A DNA stretch of 21,965 nucleotides from an uncultured Muribaculaceae bacterium (GTDB taxonomy: Bacteria > Bacteroidota > Bacteroidia > Bacteroidales > Muribaculaceae): contig CAJTSR010000035.1 in NCBI GenBank assembly GCA_910579035.1, positions 1-21,965 on the forward strand. The letters are read 5' to 3'. The notes beneath the pieces are model-generated. The model searched no databases. It was not told the origin of the DNA and saw nothing but the letters and a program-made list of their open reading frames with translations. Below are positions 1 through 7,794 of the stretch, in pieces (positions within the stretch are counted from its first letter, which is position 1; every line of letters begins with the position of its first letter). Position numbers and translations under genes: made by a program.

Positions 1-28
1 GCCCGGGCTTGCTTCCCGAAAGCGAGTG

Positions 29-60
29 CAAAGTTACGCCCTTATTCCGAACCCGCCAAA
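29..60 (-). promoter_or_regulatory. Bacteroides-type promoter firing leftward out of the window
   Basis: Read on the minus strand, TTTG (57-60) is followed after 20 bp by TAACTTTG (29-36). This matches the Bacteroidales sigma consensus of a -33 TTTG and a -7 TAnnTTTG. Transcription would start near position 20 and run out of the left edge, so a divergent gene probably lies just outside the window. The gene itself is not visible. Confidence 0.5.
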
Positions 61-83
61 TTTTTTGGCAAGAAAATATGCCA
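55..83. repeat. Overlapping inverted repeats at the divergent promoter
   Basis: GCCAAA (55-60) and TTTGGC (64-69) form a perfect 6-bp inverted repeat with a 3-bp centre. TGGCA (66-70) and TGCCA (79-83) form a second one sharing the TGGC. The first arm covers the -33 box of the leftward promoter, so a repressor site is possible. The arms are short and chance is not excluded. Confidence 0.35.
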
Positions 84-120
84 TAAAACACATTTTTAAC
101 ATTCGTTTACAAATCGCACA

Positions 121-360
121 CCGCACGAAAAGTCCTCCTCAGGCACCCAACACACTGATATCACGCAACATAAACCACAAAACCCGCCAACCCCGCCAAA
201 ACGCCGCCCCCGCGGCAAAAAACACCGCGCACCCATCGCCCCCTCCGAAAAAAAAAATCCGCCACCTTCGAAAAAACTCCCGCCGCCCCGAAACTCCCCT
301 CCCCACCCTTTAACACTCCGTAACAAATCCCCCGCCCCGACCAACCCGCCTCCTCAAACT
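121..360. other. Gene-free C-rich, G-poor intergenic tract with a quadruplex-type motif
   Basis: By my count this 240-base stretch has about 113 C and 27 G on the + strand, a much stronger strand asymmetry than the neighbouring genes show. Both overlapping reading frames (26-313 plus, 96-344 minus) give low-complexity proline- or glycine-rich peptides, so I do not call a gene. On the minus strand, 286-308 has four G runs (GGG, GGGG, GGGG, GGGG) separated by loops of 1, 1 and 6 bases, which fits the usual G-quadruplex pattern. The tract lies between the leftward promoter at 29-60 and the rightward one at 435-465. Confidence 0.6.
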
Positions 361-434
361 CCCGATAAGAAAATCCGAACGCCCTTATTATATAATTAAT
401 GTACGTGTGTAAAGGCGCTTTTTAAAATGGCTAA

Positions 435-465
435 TTGGTAGAATTACGGATTTATACTATCTTTG
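435..465 (+). promoter_or_regulatory. Promoter of the Na/Pi cotransporter gene
   Basis: TTGG (435-438) is followed after 19 bp by TATCTTTG (458-465), an exact match to the Bacteroidales -7 element TAnnTTTG. Transcription would start near 473, giving a leader of about 50 bases before the ATG at 526. Confidence 0.6.
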
Positions 466-525
466 CGGAGTGAAAGAAACTGCCTGTCGGTGTTTTTTTC
501 GCCCCCATGACACTTAAAAAGCAAA

Positions 526-2346
526 ATGGACTACAGCATCTTCGATTTATTTGGCCTGCTCGGTGCCGTCGGACTATTTATGTACGGCATGAAAGTAATG
601 AGCGAGGGACTTCAAAAAGCTGCCGGCGACCGCCTGCGCAATATTTTGTCGGCTATGACCCGCAACCGGTTCACCGGACTCCTCACCGGATTTGTAATCA
701 CAGCCCTTATCCAGAGCTCCTCGGCCTCGACGGTGATGGTGGTAAGCTTTGTGAATGCCGGCCTGATGAGCCTCGGACAATCGATGGCCGTGATTATGGG
801 AGCGAATGTGGGAACGACCTTCACCGCATGGATAATCGCCCTGTTCGGCTTCAAGGTGAATATTTCGGCATTCGTGCTTCCCCTTATCGGCATCGCTGTC
901 GTACTTCTGTTTATGAATAAAAGCAAGACGAAGTCTATCGGAGAATTTCTGATAGGCTTCTCTTTCTTATTTATGGGTCTTGATATGATCAGCACCCATG
1001 TGCCCGACCTGCAGAGCAACCCCGAGATGTTCGCCGTGCTTAAGGAATACGCTTCGCTGGGCCTTCCGTCGATTCTCATTTTCTGCCTTGTGGGTCTTTT
1101 GGTGACCGCCGTGATACAGTCGTCGGCAGCCACATTCGCCATCACGCTTATAATGTGCAGCAAGGGTTGGATAACGTTCGACCTCGCCTGCGCCCTCGTG
1201 TTAGGCAGCAACATCGGCACAACCATCACCCCGATACTCGCTTCGATGAGCGGCAACGTCGCCGCCAAGCGTGCCTCGATGGGGCATTTGCTGTTCAACC
1301 TTCTGGGCACGGTGTGGTGTCTGTGCGTGTTCGTGCCTTTCGCGAATATGAACGCGTGGCTCACCGAATCCATAGGACAGGGCGACCCAAATGCGCTATA
1401 CCACTATGTGACAGGGCTCGAGGCCACAAGCCCAGAGATATACAACCACCTGTTCGACAACTCTCTGCCCCAGGGCCACGAAGCTCTAAGCAATATTGCG
1501 GCCATGCAGATGAGCGTGTCGTTCGGCCTGTCGATATTCCACACCACTTTCAACCTTGTCAACGTGGTGATTATGATATGGCTCACCAATGTGTACGTAA
1601 AAATCGTGGAATGGGTGGTGCCGTCCAAACGCCGCGACGACGAGGAGTTCACCCTCAAATTCATATCGCGAGGCCTGCTCAACGCTTCCGAGCTGAACAT
1701 AGCCCAGGCTGAAAAAGAGATGGCCGTATACGCCGAACGCGTTGGCCGCATGATAAACATGGCTCAGACGCTTATCCATACCAAGGAAAAGAGCGACGAT
1801 TTCAACAAGCTCTATTCGCGCCTCGAGAAATACGAGGACATATCGGACCGCATGGAACTGGAGATAGCCCACTACCTCAACCGCTGCGCCGAAGGCCGGC
1901 TCTCGAACGAGGGCAAGCTCCGCATCGCCGCCATGCTCAATATCATAAGCGAGATAGAGAGCATTGCCGACAGCTGCATGGGCATAGGCAAGATTCTGAG
2001 CCGCAAGATACAGTCGGGCGTGGACTTCAACGATGAGATATACTCCAATATCGACACGATGTACATATACGTGAAGTCGGCAATGGAGATGATGGTGGCC
2101 CAGCTCCACGACGTGGAAAACGTAAGCGGCAAGTCGCTGATAGATTCCTACAACAAGGAACGCGAAATCAACAACTACCGCAACAGCCTCCGGAGCGCCA
2201 ACGTAGGCAACATCAACGCCAAGCACTACGAATACCAGGCGGGCATTTACTACATGGATATAATCGGCGACCTCGAAAAGACCGGCGACTATATAATAAA
2301 CGTAGTAGACACTCTCCGCGACAATTTCAAAAAAGCGACGAATTAA
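526..2346 (+). CDS. Na+/phosphate cotransporter family protein with C-terminal PhoU-like domain
   Basis: This 606-residue inner-membrane protein has the two inverted Na_Pi_cotrans repeats of the NptA/YjbB (SLC34-like) family. Repeat one carries QSSSAST at about 63-69 and GANVGTT at 92-98. Repeat two carries QSSAAT at about 198-203 and GSNIGTT at 227-233. These QSS motifs form the sodium and phosphate binding sites in the family. Residues from about 385 to 600 are charged and helical, as in the PhoU-like tail of bacterial members. The likely role is sodium-coupled phosphate movement; E. coli YjbB works as an exporter, so direction is not settled. The start at 526 is preceded by an A-rich leader and suits the family N-terminus. 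A phosphate-type response regulator follows 133 bp downstream. Confidence 0.93.
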   Translation: MDYSIFDLFGLLGAVGLFMYGMKVMSEGLQKAAGDRLRNILSAMTRNRFTGLLTGFVITALIQSSSASTVMVVSFVNAGLMSLGQSMAVIMGANVGTTFTAWIIALFGFKVNISAFVLPLIGIAVVLLFMNKSKTKSIGEFLIGFSFLFMGLDMISTHVPDLQSNPEMFAVLKEYASLGLPSILIFCLVGLLVTAVIQSSAATFAITLIMCSKGWITFDLACALVLGSNIGTTITPILASMSGNVAAKRASMGHLLFNLLGTVWCLCVFVPFANMNAWLTESIGQGDPNALYHYVTGLEATSPEIYNHLFDNSLPQGHEALSNIAAMQMSVSFGLSIFHTTFNLVNVVIMIWLTNVYVKIVEWVVPSKRRDDEEFTLKFISRGLLNASELNIAQAEKEMAVYAERVGRMINMAQTLIHTKEKSDDFNKLYSRLEKYEDISDRMELEIAHYLNRCAEGRLSNEGKLRIAAMLNIISEIESIADSCMGIGKILSRKIQSGVDFNDEIYSNIDTMYIYVKSAMEMMVAQLHDVENVSGKSLIDSYNKEREINNYRNSLRSANVGNINAKHYEYQAGIYYMDIIGDLEKTGDYIINVVDTLRDNFKKATN

Positions 2347-2479
2347 GCTCACGGCACCCTGTAGGCCACAAATGAGGCCTGAAATAAGAATATTCTAAAA
2401 CAATAAAAATACAAAATTGTTACTGATAGCGCAAAATCGGCGCAGAATAGCTTAATTTGCATAAAAATTCTGAACGACG

Positions 2480-3175
2480 ATGCCTTCCACACCCGCACTG
2501 GGCCATATATTAATAGTAGATGACGACGCAAATATAGCAGAGCTGCTGCAGATAAATCTGCGCAGCGAAGGCTATACCGTAGATACTGCGCCCATAGCGG
2601 AAAAGGTGGATTTTGACTCGCTCGACAGCACCCAGCTCATAATTGTCGACGCCATGCACCAGCCGTACAGCGGCATGGATCTGATTTTCGATCTCAAAGA
2701 CAACCCGTCGACAGAGCATATAGGGGTGATTCTATATTCAAGCTTCAAGAGCGAGCGCATGGTTATCGATGCTCTCGATGCCGGTGCCGACGACTACATC
2801 GTGAAGCCTTTCTCGCTACGCGAACTCGTTGCGAGGGTGAAATCGGTGATGCGCCGCCACAAGGCGCCCTCCGCTGCCCCGGGCAGAACCATCAATTTCG
2901 ACAATATGGAGGTGGACCTTGCCACACAGACCGTGCGGCTCGAGGGCACACCAGTATCGCTGTCAAAAACCGAATTTGCCATACTCAGCATACTGCTTAA
3001 AAATGTCAATTCCTACGTGTCGCGCATCGAGATACACAAAAAGGTATGGAACGATGAGAGCGCAGGAGCCAACGAGCGCATTGTCGACACCAACATTTCG
3101 CGCCTCCGCAAAAAATTAGGCTACATAGGCGAACGCATAGTCAACCGTTCCGGCCACGGGTATATGATTAGTTAG
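2480..3175 (+). CDS. OmpR/PhoB-family response regulator transcription factor
   Basis: This 231-residue protein has a receiver domain (about 8-123) followed by a winged-helix DNA-binding domain (about 135-231). The acidic pocket is D14-D16, the phosphoacceptor is D57, the switch serine is S87 or S88, and the conserved lysine is K109 in the YIVKP motif. The C-terminal half has the expected recognition-helix pattern (IVDTNISRLRKKLG) and wing (SGHGYMI). The loop after D57 reads DAMHQPYSG, so the usual proline is displaced by one position. No histidine kinase lies nearby, so its partner is encoded elsewhere. It may regulate the transporter before it, but only the adjacency supports that. No clear promoter is visible in the 133-bp gap upstream. 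Confidence 0.93.
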   Translation: MPSTPALGHILIVDDDANIAELLQINLRSEGYTVDTAPIAEKVDFDSLDSTQLIIVDAMHQPYSGMDLIFDLKDNPSTEHIGVILYSSFKSERMVIDALDAGADDYIVKPFSLRELVARVKSVMRRHKAPSAAPGRTINFDNMEVDLATQTVRLEGTPVSLSKTEFAILSILLKNVNSYVSRIEIHKKVWNDESAGANERIVDTNISRLRKKLGYIGERIVNRSGHGYMIS

Positions 3176-3270
3176 GCGGGCAGGTTGCTAAGTGGAAAGG
3201 TAATTAGGTGGGTAGGTGCGTGAGTTTTCAAGTGGGGCAGGCCATTTGGAGGGCTTTCCCGAGGCGCGGA

Positions 3271-3302
3271 TTTGGAGATATGGGAGTTTTAGAGTAATTT
3301 TG
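3271..3302 (+). promoter_or_regulatory. Promoter of the gldE-gldD-PPTase operon
   Basis: TTTG (3271-3274) and TAATTTTG (3295-3302) match the Bacteroidales -33 and -7 elements with a 20-bp spacer. The predicted start lies near 3310, about 25 bases before the TTG start codon of gldE. Confidence 0.65.
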
Positions 3303-3334
3303 CGTCAATATTTTATTAACCAAGCATCAAAGTT

Positions 3335-4693
3335 TTGGATATCGACCCTCTGCCGGCCATAGCGCCGCTCGCCTCTACATACAATTTACTTCTTGATGTG
3401 GCTATGGCCACCCCTTATTTCGGCGCAGGCCAGACCGTGGCGCTGTGTATCGCCGTGCTGTGTCTTTTCGCCTCCGGCTTTGTAAGCGGTAGCGAAATGG
3501 CGTTTTTCTCCCTTACGGAGCAGCAGTGCGAAGAACTCGACTCAACCCCGTGCGGCAGCAAGATACGCCGCCTGCTATCCGACCCTCAGCGCCTTTTGGC
3601 CACCATTCTGATAGCGAACAATCTCGTAAACGTAACTATCGTAGTGCTGTGCAACTTCGCTCTCGGCCCGGTCTTTTCGGGTATGAGCGCGGTGCTCAGC
3701 TTTATATTGCAGACGGTTATACTTACATTCCTGATTCTTCTCTTCGGCGAGATTCTGCCCAAGCTGTATGCCAATAACTACCCGTTGACATGGGCCAAGT
3801 TTGCCGTGGCGGGTATCATGTTCGCCTACCGCGCCACAGGCCCGATGGCAAAGGTGCTTATGAAATCCGGCACCCTCGTGAACAGAGTCGTAACCAAGCA
3901 GACCAACGACATAAGCGCGTCCGAGCTGTCGCGCGCCCTCGAAATAACCGAAGGCAGCAGCGACGACAGAGAAATGCTTGAGGGCATTCTGAAATTCGGC
4001 GACACCACGGCGTCGGAGATAATGACTCCGAGAGTGGATATCACCGACCTCGACATGGATATGAGCTTCGACGAGGTAATGGCCGTGGTGCTCGAGAGCG
4101 GATATTCCCGCCTGCCGGTATACGAAGGCAACCAAGACACCATAAAGGGCATACTGTACTCTCGCGACCTTCTCCCCTACATAGGCCGGCCGGCTCCCGA
4201 AGGCTTCCGCTGGCAGTCGCTGCTGCGCAAGGCATATTTCGTGCACGAGTCGCGAATGATCGACGACCTGCTCGAAGACTTCCGCAAGCTGAAGCTGCAT
4301 ATGGCAGTGGTAGTCGACGAATTTGGCGGCACACAGGGCCTGGTCACCCTCGAGGACGTGCTTGAAGAGATAGTAGGCGATATCGACGACGAATACGACG
4401 AACCCGACAACACCTACAAGCGCCTCCGCGACGGAGCTTTCGTATTCGAAGGCAAGACACCGCTGACGGATTTCTTCCGCATCACCGAGCTTGACCCTGC
4501 CGACTACGACAAAGTGACGGAAGATGCCGAAACACTTGCCGGAATGCTTTTAGCCATAAAAGGCGACTTTCCCAAAGAAAAAGAGCCTTTGGTATACGGC
4601 AGGTGCCGCTTCCTCGTACTCGACATTTCGGAGCACCGCATAGCCGAAGTGCGCGTCAAGGTTATGCAGGAAGAACAAACCGACAAGCAATGA
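3335..4693 (+). CDS. gldE: GldE: CNNM/CBS/CorC-HlyC domain membrane protein
   Basis: This 452-residue protein has an N-terminal CNNM-type membrane domain with hydrophobic segments at about 34-57, 88-110 and 119-142. A CBS pair follows (from about 228, starting EIMTPRVDITDLD), then a C-terminal CorC/HlyC domain (about 375-447). This is the layout of GldE and of magnesium/cobalt efflux-type proteins; the gldD gene directly after it favours GldE. In Flavobacterium johnsoniae, GldE supports GldD function in gliding. Gut Bacteroidales keep both without known gliding, so the role here is unclear. The start is a TTG; it gives MDIDPLP, close to the MDPDP-like start I recall for GldE. The next in-frame ATG at 3404 would remove that segment. 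The stop overlaps the gldD ATG. Confidence 0.85.
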   Translation: MDIDPLPAIAPLASTYNLLLDVAMATPYFGAGQTVALCIAVLCLFASGFVSGSEMAFFSLTEQQCEELDSTPCGSKIRRLLSDPQRLLATILIANNLVNVTIVVLCNFALGPVFSGMSAVLSFILQTVILTFLILLFGEILPKLYANNYPLTWAKFAVAGIMFAYRATGPMAKVLMKSGTLVNRVVTKQTNDISASELSRALEITEGSSDDREMLEGILKFGDTTASEIMTPRVDITDLDMDMSFDEVMAVVLESGYSRLPVYEGNQDTIKGILYSRDLLPYIGRPAPEGFRWQSLLRKAYFVHESRMIDDLLEDFRKLKLHMAVVVDEFGGTQGLVTLEDVLEEIVGDIDDEYDEPDNTYKRLRDGAFVFEGKTPLTDFFRITELDPADYDKVTEDAETLAGMLLAIKGDFPKEKEPLVYGRCRFLVLDISEHRIAEVRVKVMQEEQTDKQ

Positions 4694-5238
4694 GGCTCTG
4701 CCCCGCGCTATTAGCGGTATGTATGGTGGCCGGCTGCTCCCGCCCGGAATCATACACTCCCCTTCCCACAGCCTATCCGCGCATAAACACATACGCCGAC
4801 TCTATGGCAAGCGCCGCACTCACGGGGCTATGCTTCGACATAAACGCCGAGGCCGACACAAGCAGGCCGCGCCACGACTGGCTCAACATAGCCTATCCGC
4901 GCTACGGGGCGACTATCTATGTGACCGTGCGGCAGATAAGCTCGCCCGACAGCCTCGCCGCAGCCATAGACGCCCGCATAGAGCGCATGGCCCTCAACCT
5001 CGGCGAGCGCAAAGCCGAAATGACAGAATTTGACAACGTGCACGGATTCAGATGCCGCCTTCTTGTCTGTCCCGACGGTGGCCCCGTGCCAGTCCAGTTT
5101 CTGGCATTTGACCGCAAAGGCTCCCTGCTGAGCGGCACAGCCGTGCTTCACGGAAGCAGCGAACCGGCCGACTCGGTATTTCCAATAGTGGAATCATTGG
5201 GAAAAGACGCCGCAGCAATACTCAACAGCCTCCGATGA
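4690..5238 (+). CDS. gldD: GldD: gliding motility-associated lipoprotein
   Basis: This 182-residue lipoprotein has a short signal peptide ending in the lipobox VAGC, with the lipidated cysteine at residue 16. The mature protein begins with the family's PLPTAYPRINTY motif (compare P-x-x-YxRI in other GldD proteins) and continues as a compact soluble domain. The ATG at 4690 overlaps the gldE stop (ATGA), which implies translational coupling. A longer in-frame version from 4603 would lie inside gldE and put extra charged residues before the signal peptide, so I reject it. The gene ends in another ATGA overlap with the next one. GldD is needed for gliding in Flavobacterium; its molecular function is unknown. 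Confidence 0.85.
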   Translation: MRLCPALLAVCMVAGCSRPESYTPLPTAYPRINTYADSMASAALTGLCFDINAEADTSRPRHDWLNIAYPRYGATIYVTVRQISSPDSLAAAIDARIERMALNLGERKAEMTEFDNVHGFRCRLLVCPDGGPVPVQFLAFDRKGSLLSGTAVLHGSSEPADSVFPIVESLGKDAAAILNSLR

Positions 5239-5783
5239 ACATAAAAAAACTATCATACGACACCCTAAGCGTGTATCTCGCCGCGATACAGGACATCGAT
5301 CGATCGCGCCGCGAGCGCGAGCGCAAAACCGTGGCCGCCCTCGCCCGCCACGCTCTAAGCGACTGCGGCGAGCTGTGCCACCTGCCGTCGGGGGCGCCCT
5401 ATGTAAGCAACGTGGAGGCAAGCATATCCATAAGCCACTCCCGGCAGACCGCGGCCTTAGCCGTAGGGCTGCCCGGGCAATCGATAGGCGTCGACATAGA
5501 AAGTCCGCGCGAACAACTCTTGAACGTGGCCGCCCGCGTGCTGTCGGAGCGCGAACTCGCCATTTACGGCTCGGATTTACACGGATTGCTGGCAGCATGG
5601 ACCCTCAAGGAGGCCACGTACAAAGCCGCCGGCGTACCGGGCCTTGACTTCCGGCGCGACATCCTGCTTCCCGACGCGCCCGATGCCGGAGCCTCGGTAT
5701 GCGCCGACGGGCGCATCTTCAAAATCGCCACCTGCACCGAAATAGACGGAGAATGGCTTTCTTTGGTATATCTGCCGGTTTAA
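5235..5783 (+). CDS. Sfp-type 4'-phosphopantetheinyl transferase superfamily protein
   Basis: This 182-residue protein should move the phosphopantetheine arm of coenzyme A onto a serine of an acyl or peptidyl carrier protein. The signature residues are present: SHS at 67-69 (binding the CoA diphosphate in Sfp), IGVDIE with the metal ligands D87 and E89, and WTLKEATYK with W122, K125 and E126. The length is short for the Sfp class (usually about 220), mainly at the N-terminus, so activity is probable rather than certain. It starts inside the gldD stop codon (ATGA). The gldE-gldD-PPTase order is common in Bacteroidales. No carrier protein or synthase gene is in the window. Confidence 0.88.
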   Translation: MNIKKLSYDTLSVYLAAIQDIDRSRRERERKTVAALARHALSDCGELCHLPSGAPYVSNVEASISISHSRQTAALAVGLPGQSIGVDIESPREQLLNVAARVLSERELAIYGSDLHGLLAAWTLKEATYKAAGVPGLDFRRDILLPDAPDAGASVCADGRIFKIATCTEIDGEWLSLVYLPV

Positions 5784-5794
5784 AATGTTAAATA

Positions 5795-5826
5795 TTTTTC
5801 AGGGGTGGGGCTTTTTATTAATTTTG
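5795..5826 (+). promoter_or_regulatory. Promoter of the PUL regulator gene
   Basis: TAATTTTG (5819-5826) is an exact -7 element. The -33 position holds only TTTTT (5795-5799), a weak match 19 bp upstream. The leader to the ATG at 5869 would be about 35 bases. This separates the regulator from the gldE operon. Confidence 0.5.
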
Positions 5827-5868
5827 CAATGCAGATTAATAATAAGTTTAAACCACCCTTAAATCTCT

Positions 5869-7599
5869 ATGCCCCGAAAACTGCTGCTATTACTCCTAAG
5901 CGGGTTCATACTCGCCCAACACGCCCGCGCACAGTACGGAGCAGAATACCACCTAACCTCTGAAATAAACTCGCTCCTCAGCGAACTTGACTCCATACTT
6001 ACCCAAAGTTCCGCCATAAACGCAGCCAAGGAAGAAAGAATAAGCATAAAACGCGACACATATCAGAAGGCCAAGGACATCGAACGCCGCTACTGGATAG
6101 CCGCTGAGCTATACGACGAATACAGCGCTTTCGACTCCGATTCCGCGATGGCATACGCCGAACGCGCCCGCGAACTGGCCGCCCGAATGAACCGGCGAGA
6201 GCTTGTCGACGACATGAACCTCAACCGGGCATACATATTCTCTGCCACCGGCATGCTCGACGAAGCCCATCAATGCCTCAAGAACATAGACGAAACAGAA
6301 TTGTCGACCGACATGCTCTGGAAATACTGCGACCGCCTGCTATTTCTCGACACCCACCGCAACCAGTACAAGTATATGGGCGAAGCCGAGCTTGACGGCG
6401 CCTATCCGCCCGTTATCGACAGCCTGCTCCAGACTACCATAGCACAAATCACCCCCGACAGCCAGCATTACTGCTGGCTCGTGGGCTGGGGACATCTCAA
6501 GGACGAAACCGAGGCCACCACGGTGATACCCCTCATAAAGCCCGTGGTAGACGCTTCGGCAATGACAAGCCGCAACGACGCCATGAACGCGTGGGTGCTC
6601 AGCAAGCTCTACGAATATATGGGCGACTACACCAACAAGCTGAAATACCTTATAAAATCGGCAATAGCCGACGTAAAGGCAAGCAACAAGGAAATAGCCT
6701 CCATCGAAGAAGTGGCCGACATACTCTTCAACCTCGGCGACCTCGAGCGCAGCAGCACCTATGTGAACTACAGCATAGCCTGCGCCAACGAGTACAAAAG
6801 CCGCGTAAGGCTCGGACGCCTCGCCATGCTGCAGGAACGCACCCTGAGCGCAATCCACGAAAGGAGCGTAAGGCAGGACTCAAAAAACCGGCGCTACCTC
6901 TACGGGCTGATAGCCATACTGATAATCCTCGTATTCGCGCTCGTGTTCATAATAATGCAGATGAGGCAGCTGCGCCGCTCGCGCGCCAACATCGGCAGAA
7001 TGAACAAGGAGCTTCAGGACCACATCGAAGAGCTACAGCAGACCCGCGAGGAGTTGCGGCAGGCCAACAGCAGGCTGTCGGATATGTACGACGACGCACG
7101 GCGCAGCGCCTCGGAACTCTCCGAGGTCAACGACTCCAACGAGCAGTACATAGCCAGTATATTCAACATATGTTCCGACTATATAAGCAAGCTCGACGAA
7201 TTCAGAAAGAACATATACCGCATGATAGTGGCCCGCCGCTACGACGAGATTCGCGAACTCACCAAGTCGCAGGAGCTGTCGCACGGCGAGCTGAAGGAGC
7301 TGTACTCCAATTTCGACAAAATCTTCCTCAGCATATACCCGAACTTCGTGGAGGATTTCAACCAGCTGCTCCGGCCCGAAGAACGCATAGTGCTCCGCAA
7401 CGACGACAAGCTCACCACCGAGCTTCGCATATACGCCCTTGTGCGCCTCGGACTTAACGACAGTGTGAAAATAGCGCGCTTCCTCCACTGCTCCGTGCAG
7501 ACGGTATACAACACCCGGCAGCGCACCCGCAACAAGGCCATAATACCGCGCGACAGCTTTGCCGATGCCGTAAAACGACTGGGAAAGCCGTCTTTTTGA
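5869..7599 (+). CDS. Membrane-spanning PUL regulator, DUF6377-type, with C-terminal HTH
   Basis: This 576-residue protein starts with a signal peptide (about 1-21, ending ARAQ). A helical, TPR-like region fills about 30-340 and should be periplasmic. One hydrophobic span lies at about 344-364, flanked by basic residues (MRQLRRSRAN). A coiled coil follows (about 370-415), and then a cytoplasmic C-terminal part. The last 60 residues (KLTTELRIYALVRLGL, then IARFLHCSVQTVYNTRQRTRNKA) look like a LuxR-type helix-turn-helix and match what I recall of Bacteroidetes DUF6377 proteins next to SusCD pairs. It has no kinase or receiver domain, so signal and DNA binding would sit in one chain. It lies 195 bp before susC, same strand, and probably activates that promoter. 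The family assignment is from memory; the sugar it senses is unknown. Confidence 0.85.
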   Translation: MPRKLLLLLLSGFILAQHARAQYGAEYHLTSEINSLLSELDSILTQSSAINAAKEERISIKRDTYQKAKDIERRYWIAAELYDEYSAFDSDSAMAYAERARELAARMNRRELVDDMNLNRAYIFSATGMLDEAHQCLKNIDETELSTDMLWKYCDRLLFLDTHRNQYKYMGEAELDGAYPPVIDSLLQTTIAQITPDSQHYCWLVGWGHLKDETEATTVIPLIKPVVDASAMTSRNDAMNAWVLSKLYEYMGDYTNKLKYLIKSAIADVKASNKEIASIEEVADILFNLGDLERSSTYVNYSIACANEYKSRVRLGRLAMLQERTLSAIHERSVRQDSKNRRYLYGLIAILIILVFALVFIIMQMRQLRRSRANIGRMNKELQDHIEELQQTREELRQANSRLSDMYDDARRSASELSEVNDSNEQYIASIFNICSDYISKLDEFRKNIYRMIVARRYDEIRELTKSQELSHGELKELYSNFDKIFLSIYPNFVEDFNQLLRPEERIVLRNDDKLTTELRIYALVRLGLNDSVKIARFLHCSVQTVYNTRQRTRNKAIIPRDSFADAVKRLGKPSF

Positions 7600-7628
7600 C
7601 GAATAACAGCCTCCCGCAACCCCGCCGC

Positions 7629-7730
7629 CACCTTACCGAAACGACACACATAGTAAATATTTATACATTAATAACCAAACTATTAACCATCATCATAAAC
7701 TTACCAAAACACCTTACCGCCTCCGCGAGG
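7629..7730. promoter_or_regulatory. Candidate operator region upstream of susC
   Basis: CACCTTACCG occurs twice (7629-7638 and 7710-7719, 81 bp apart), with a further TTACC at 7701-7705 and AATAACC/ATTAACC variants between them. A small inverted repeat, CCTC-CGC-GAGG (7720-7730), sits where the -33 box of the susC promoter should be. This arrangement would suit an activator site for the upstream HTH regulator, but it is inference from repetition alone. Confidence 0.35.
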
Positions 7731-7746
7731 CACAAAACCTATAGCA

Positions 7747-7754
7747 TAACTTTG
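7747..7754 (+). promoter_or_regulatory. susC promoter, -7 element
   Basis: TAACTTTG matches the Bacteroidales -7 consensus exactly. There is no TTTG about 20 bp upstream, as expected for an activator-dependent promoter. The leader before the susC ATG at 7795 would be roughly 30 bases. Confidence 0.55.
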
Positions 7755-7794
7755 CATCAGGAAATTTTAATATCATAACCTTAAAATCACACCA

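Noticed and set aside
26..344. Overlapping reading frames 26-313 (plus) and 96-344 (minus)
   Set aside because: They arise from the C-rich tract, give low-complexity peptides (Pro/Lys-rich or Gly/Phe-rich), have no recognisable domain, and overlap each other.
612..2352. Long antisense frames 612-1373 and 1486-2352 under the Na/Pi gene
   Set aside because: Same shadow effect; no motif, no promoter, and they cover a clear conserved transporter gene.
2363..2380. AGGCC/GGCCT hairpin after the Na/Pi gene as a terminator
   Set aside because: Only a 5-bp stem with an 8-nt loop and no T-run; too weak to call.
4603..4689. Upstream extension of gldD
   Set aside because: It would lie wholly inside gldE and place charged residues before the signal peptide; the ATGA overlap at 4690 is the better start.
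5295..5306. ATCGATCGATCG repeat
   Set aside because: A 12-base repeat inside the PPTase coding sequence (residues around 20-24); it reads normally as codons and shows no extension.
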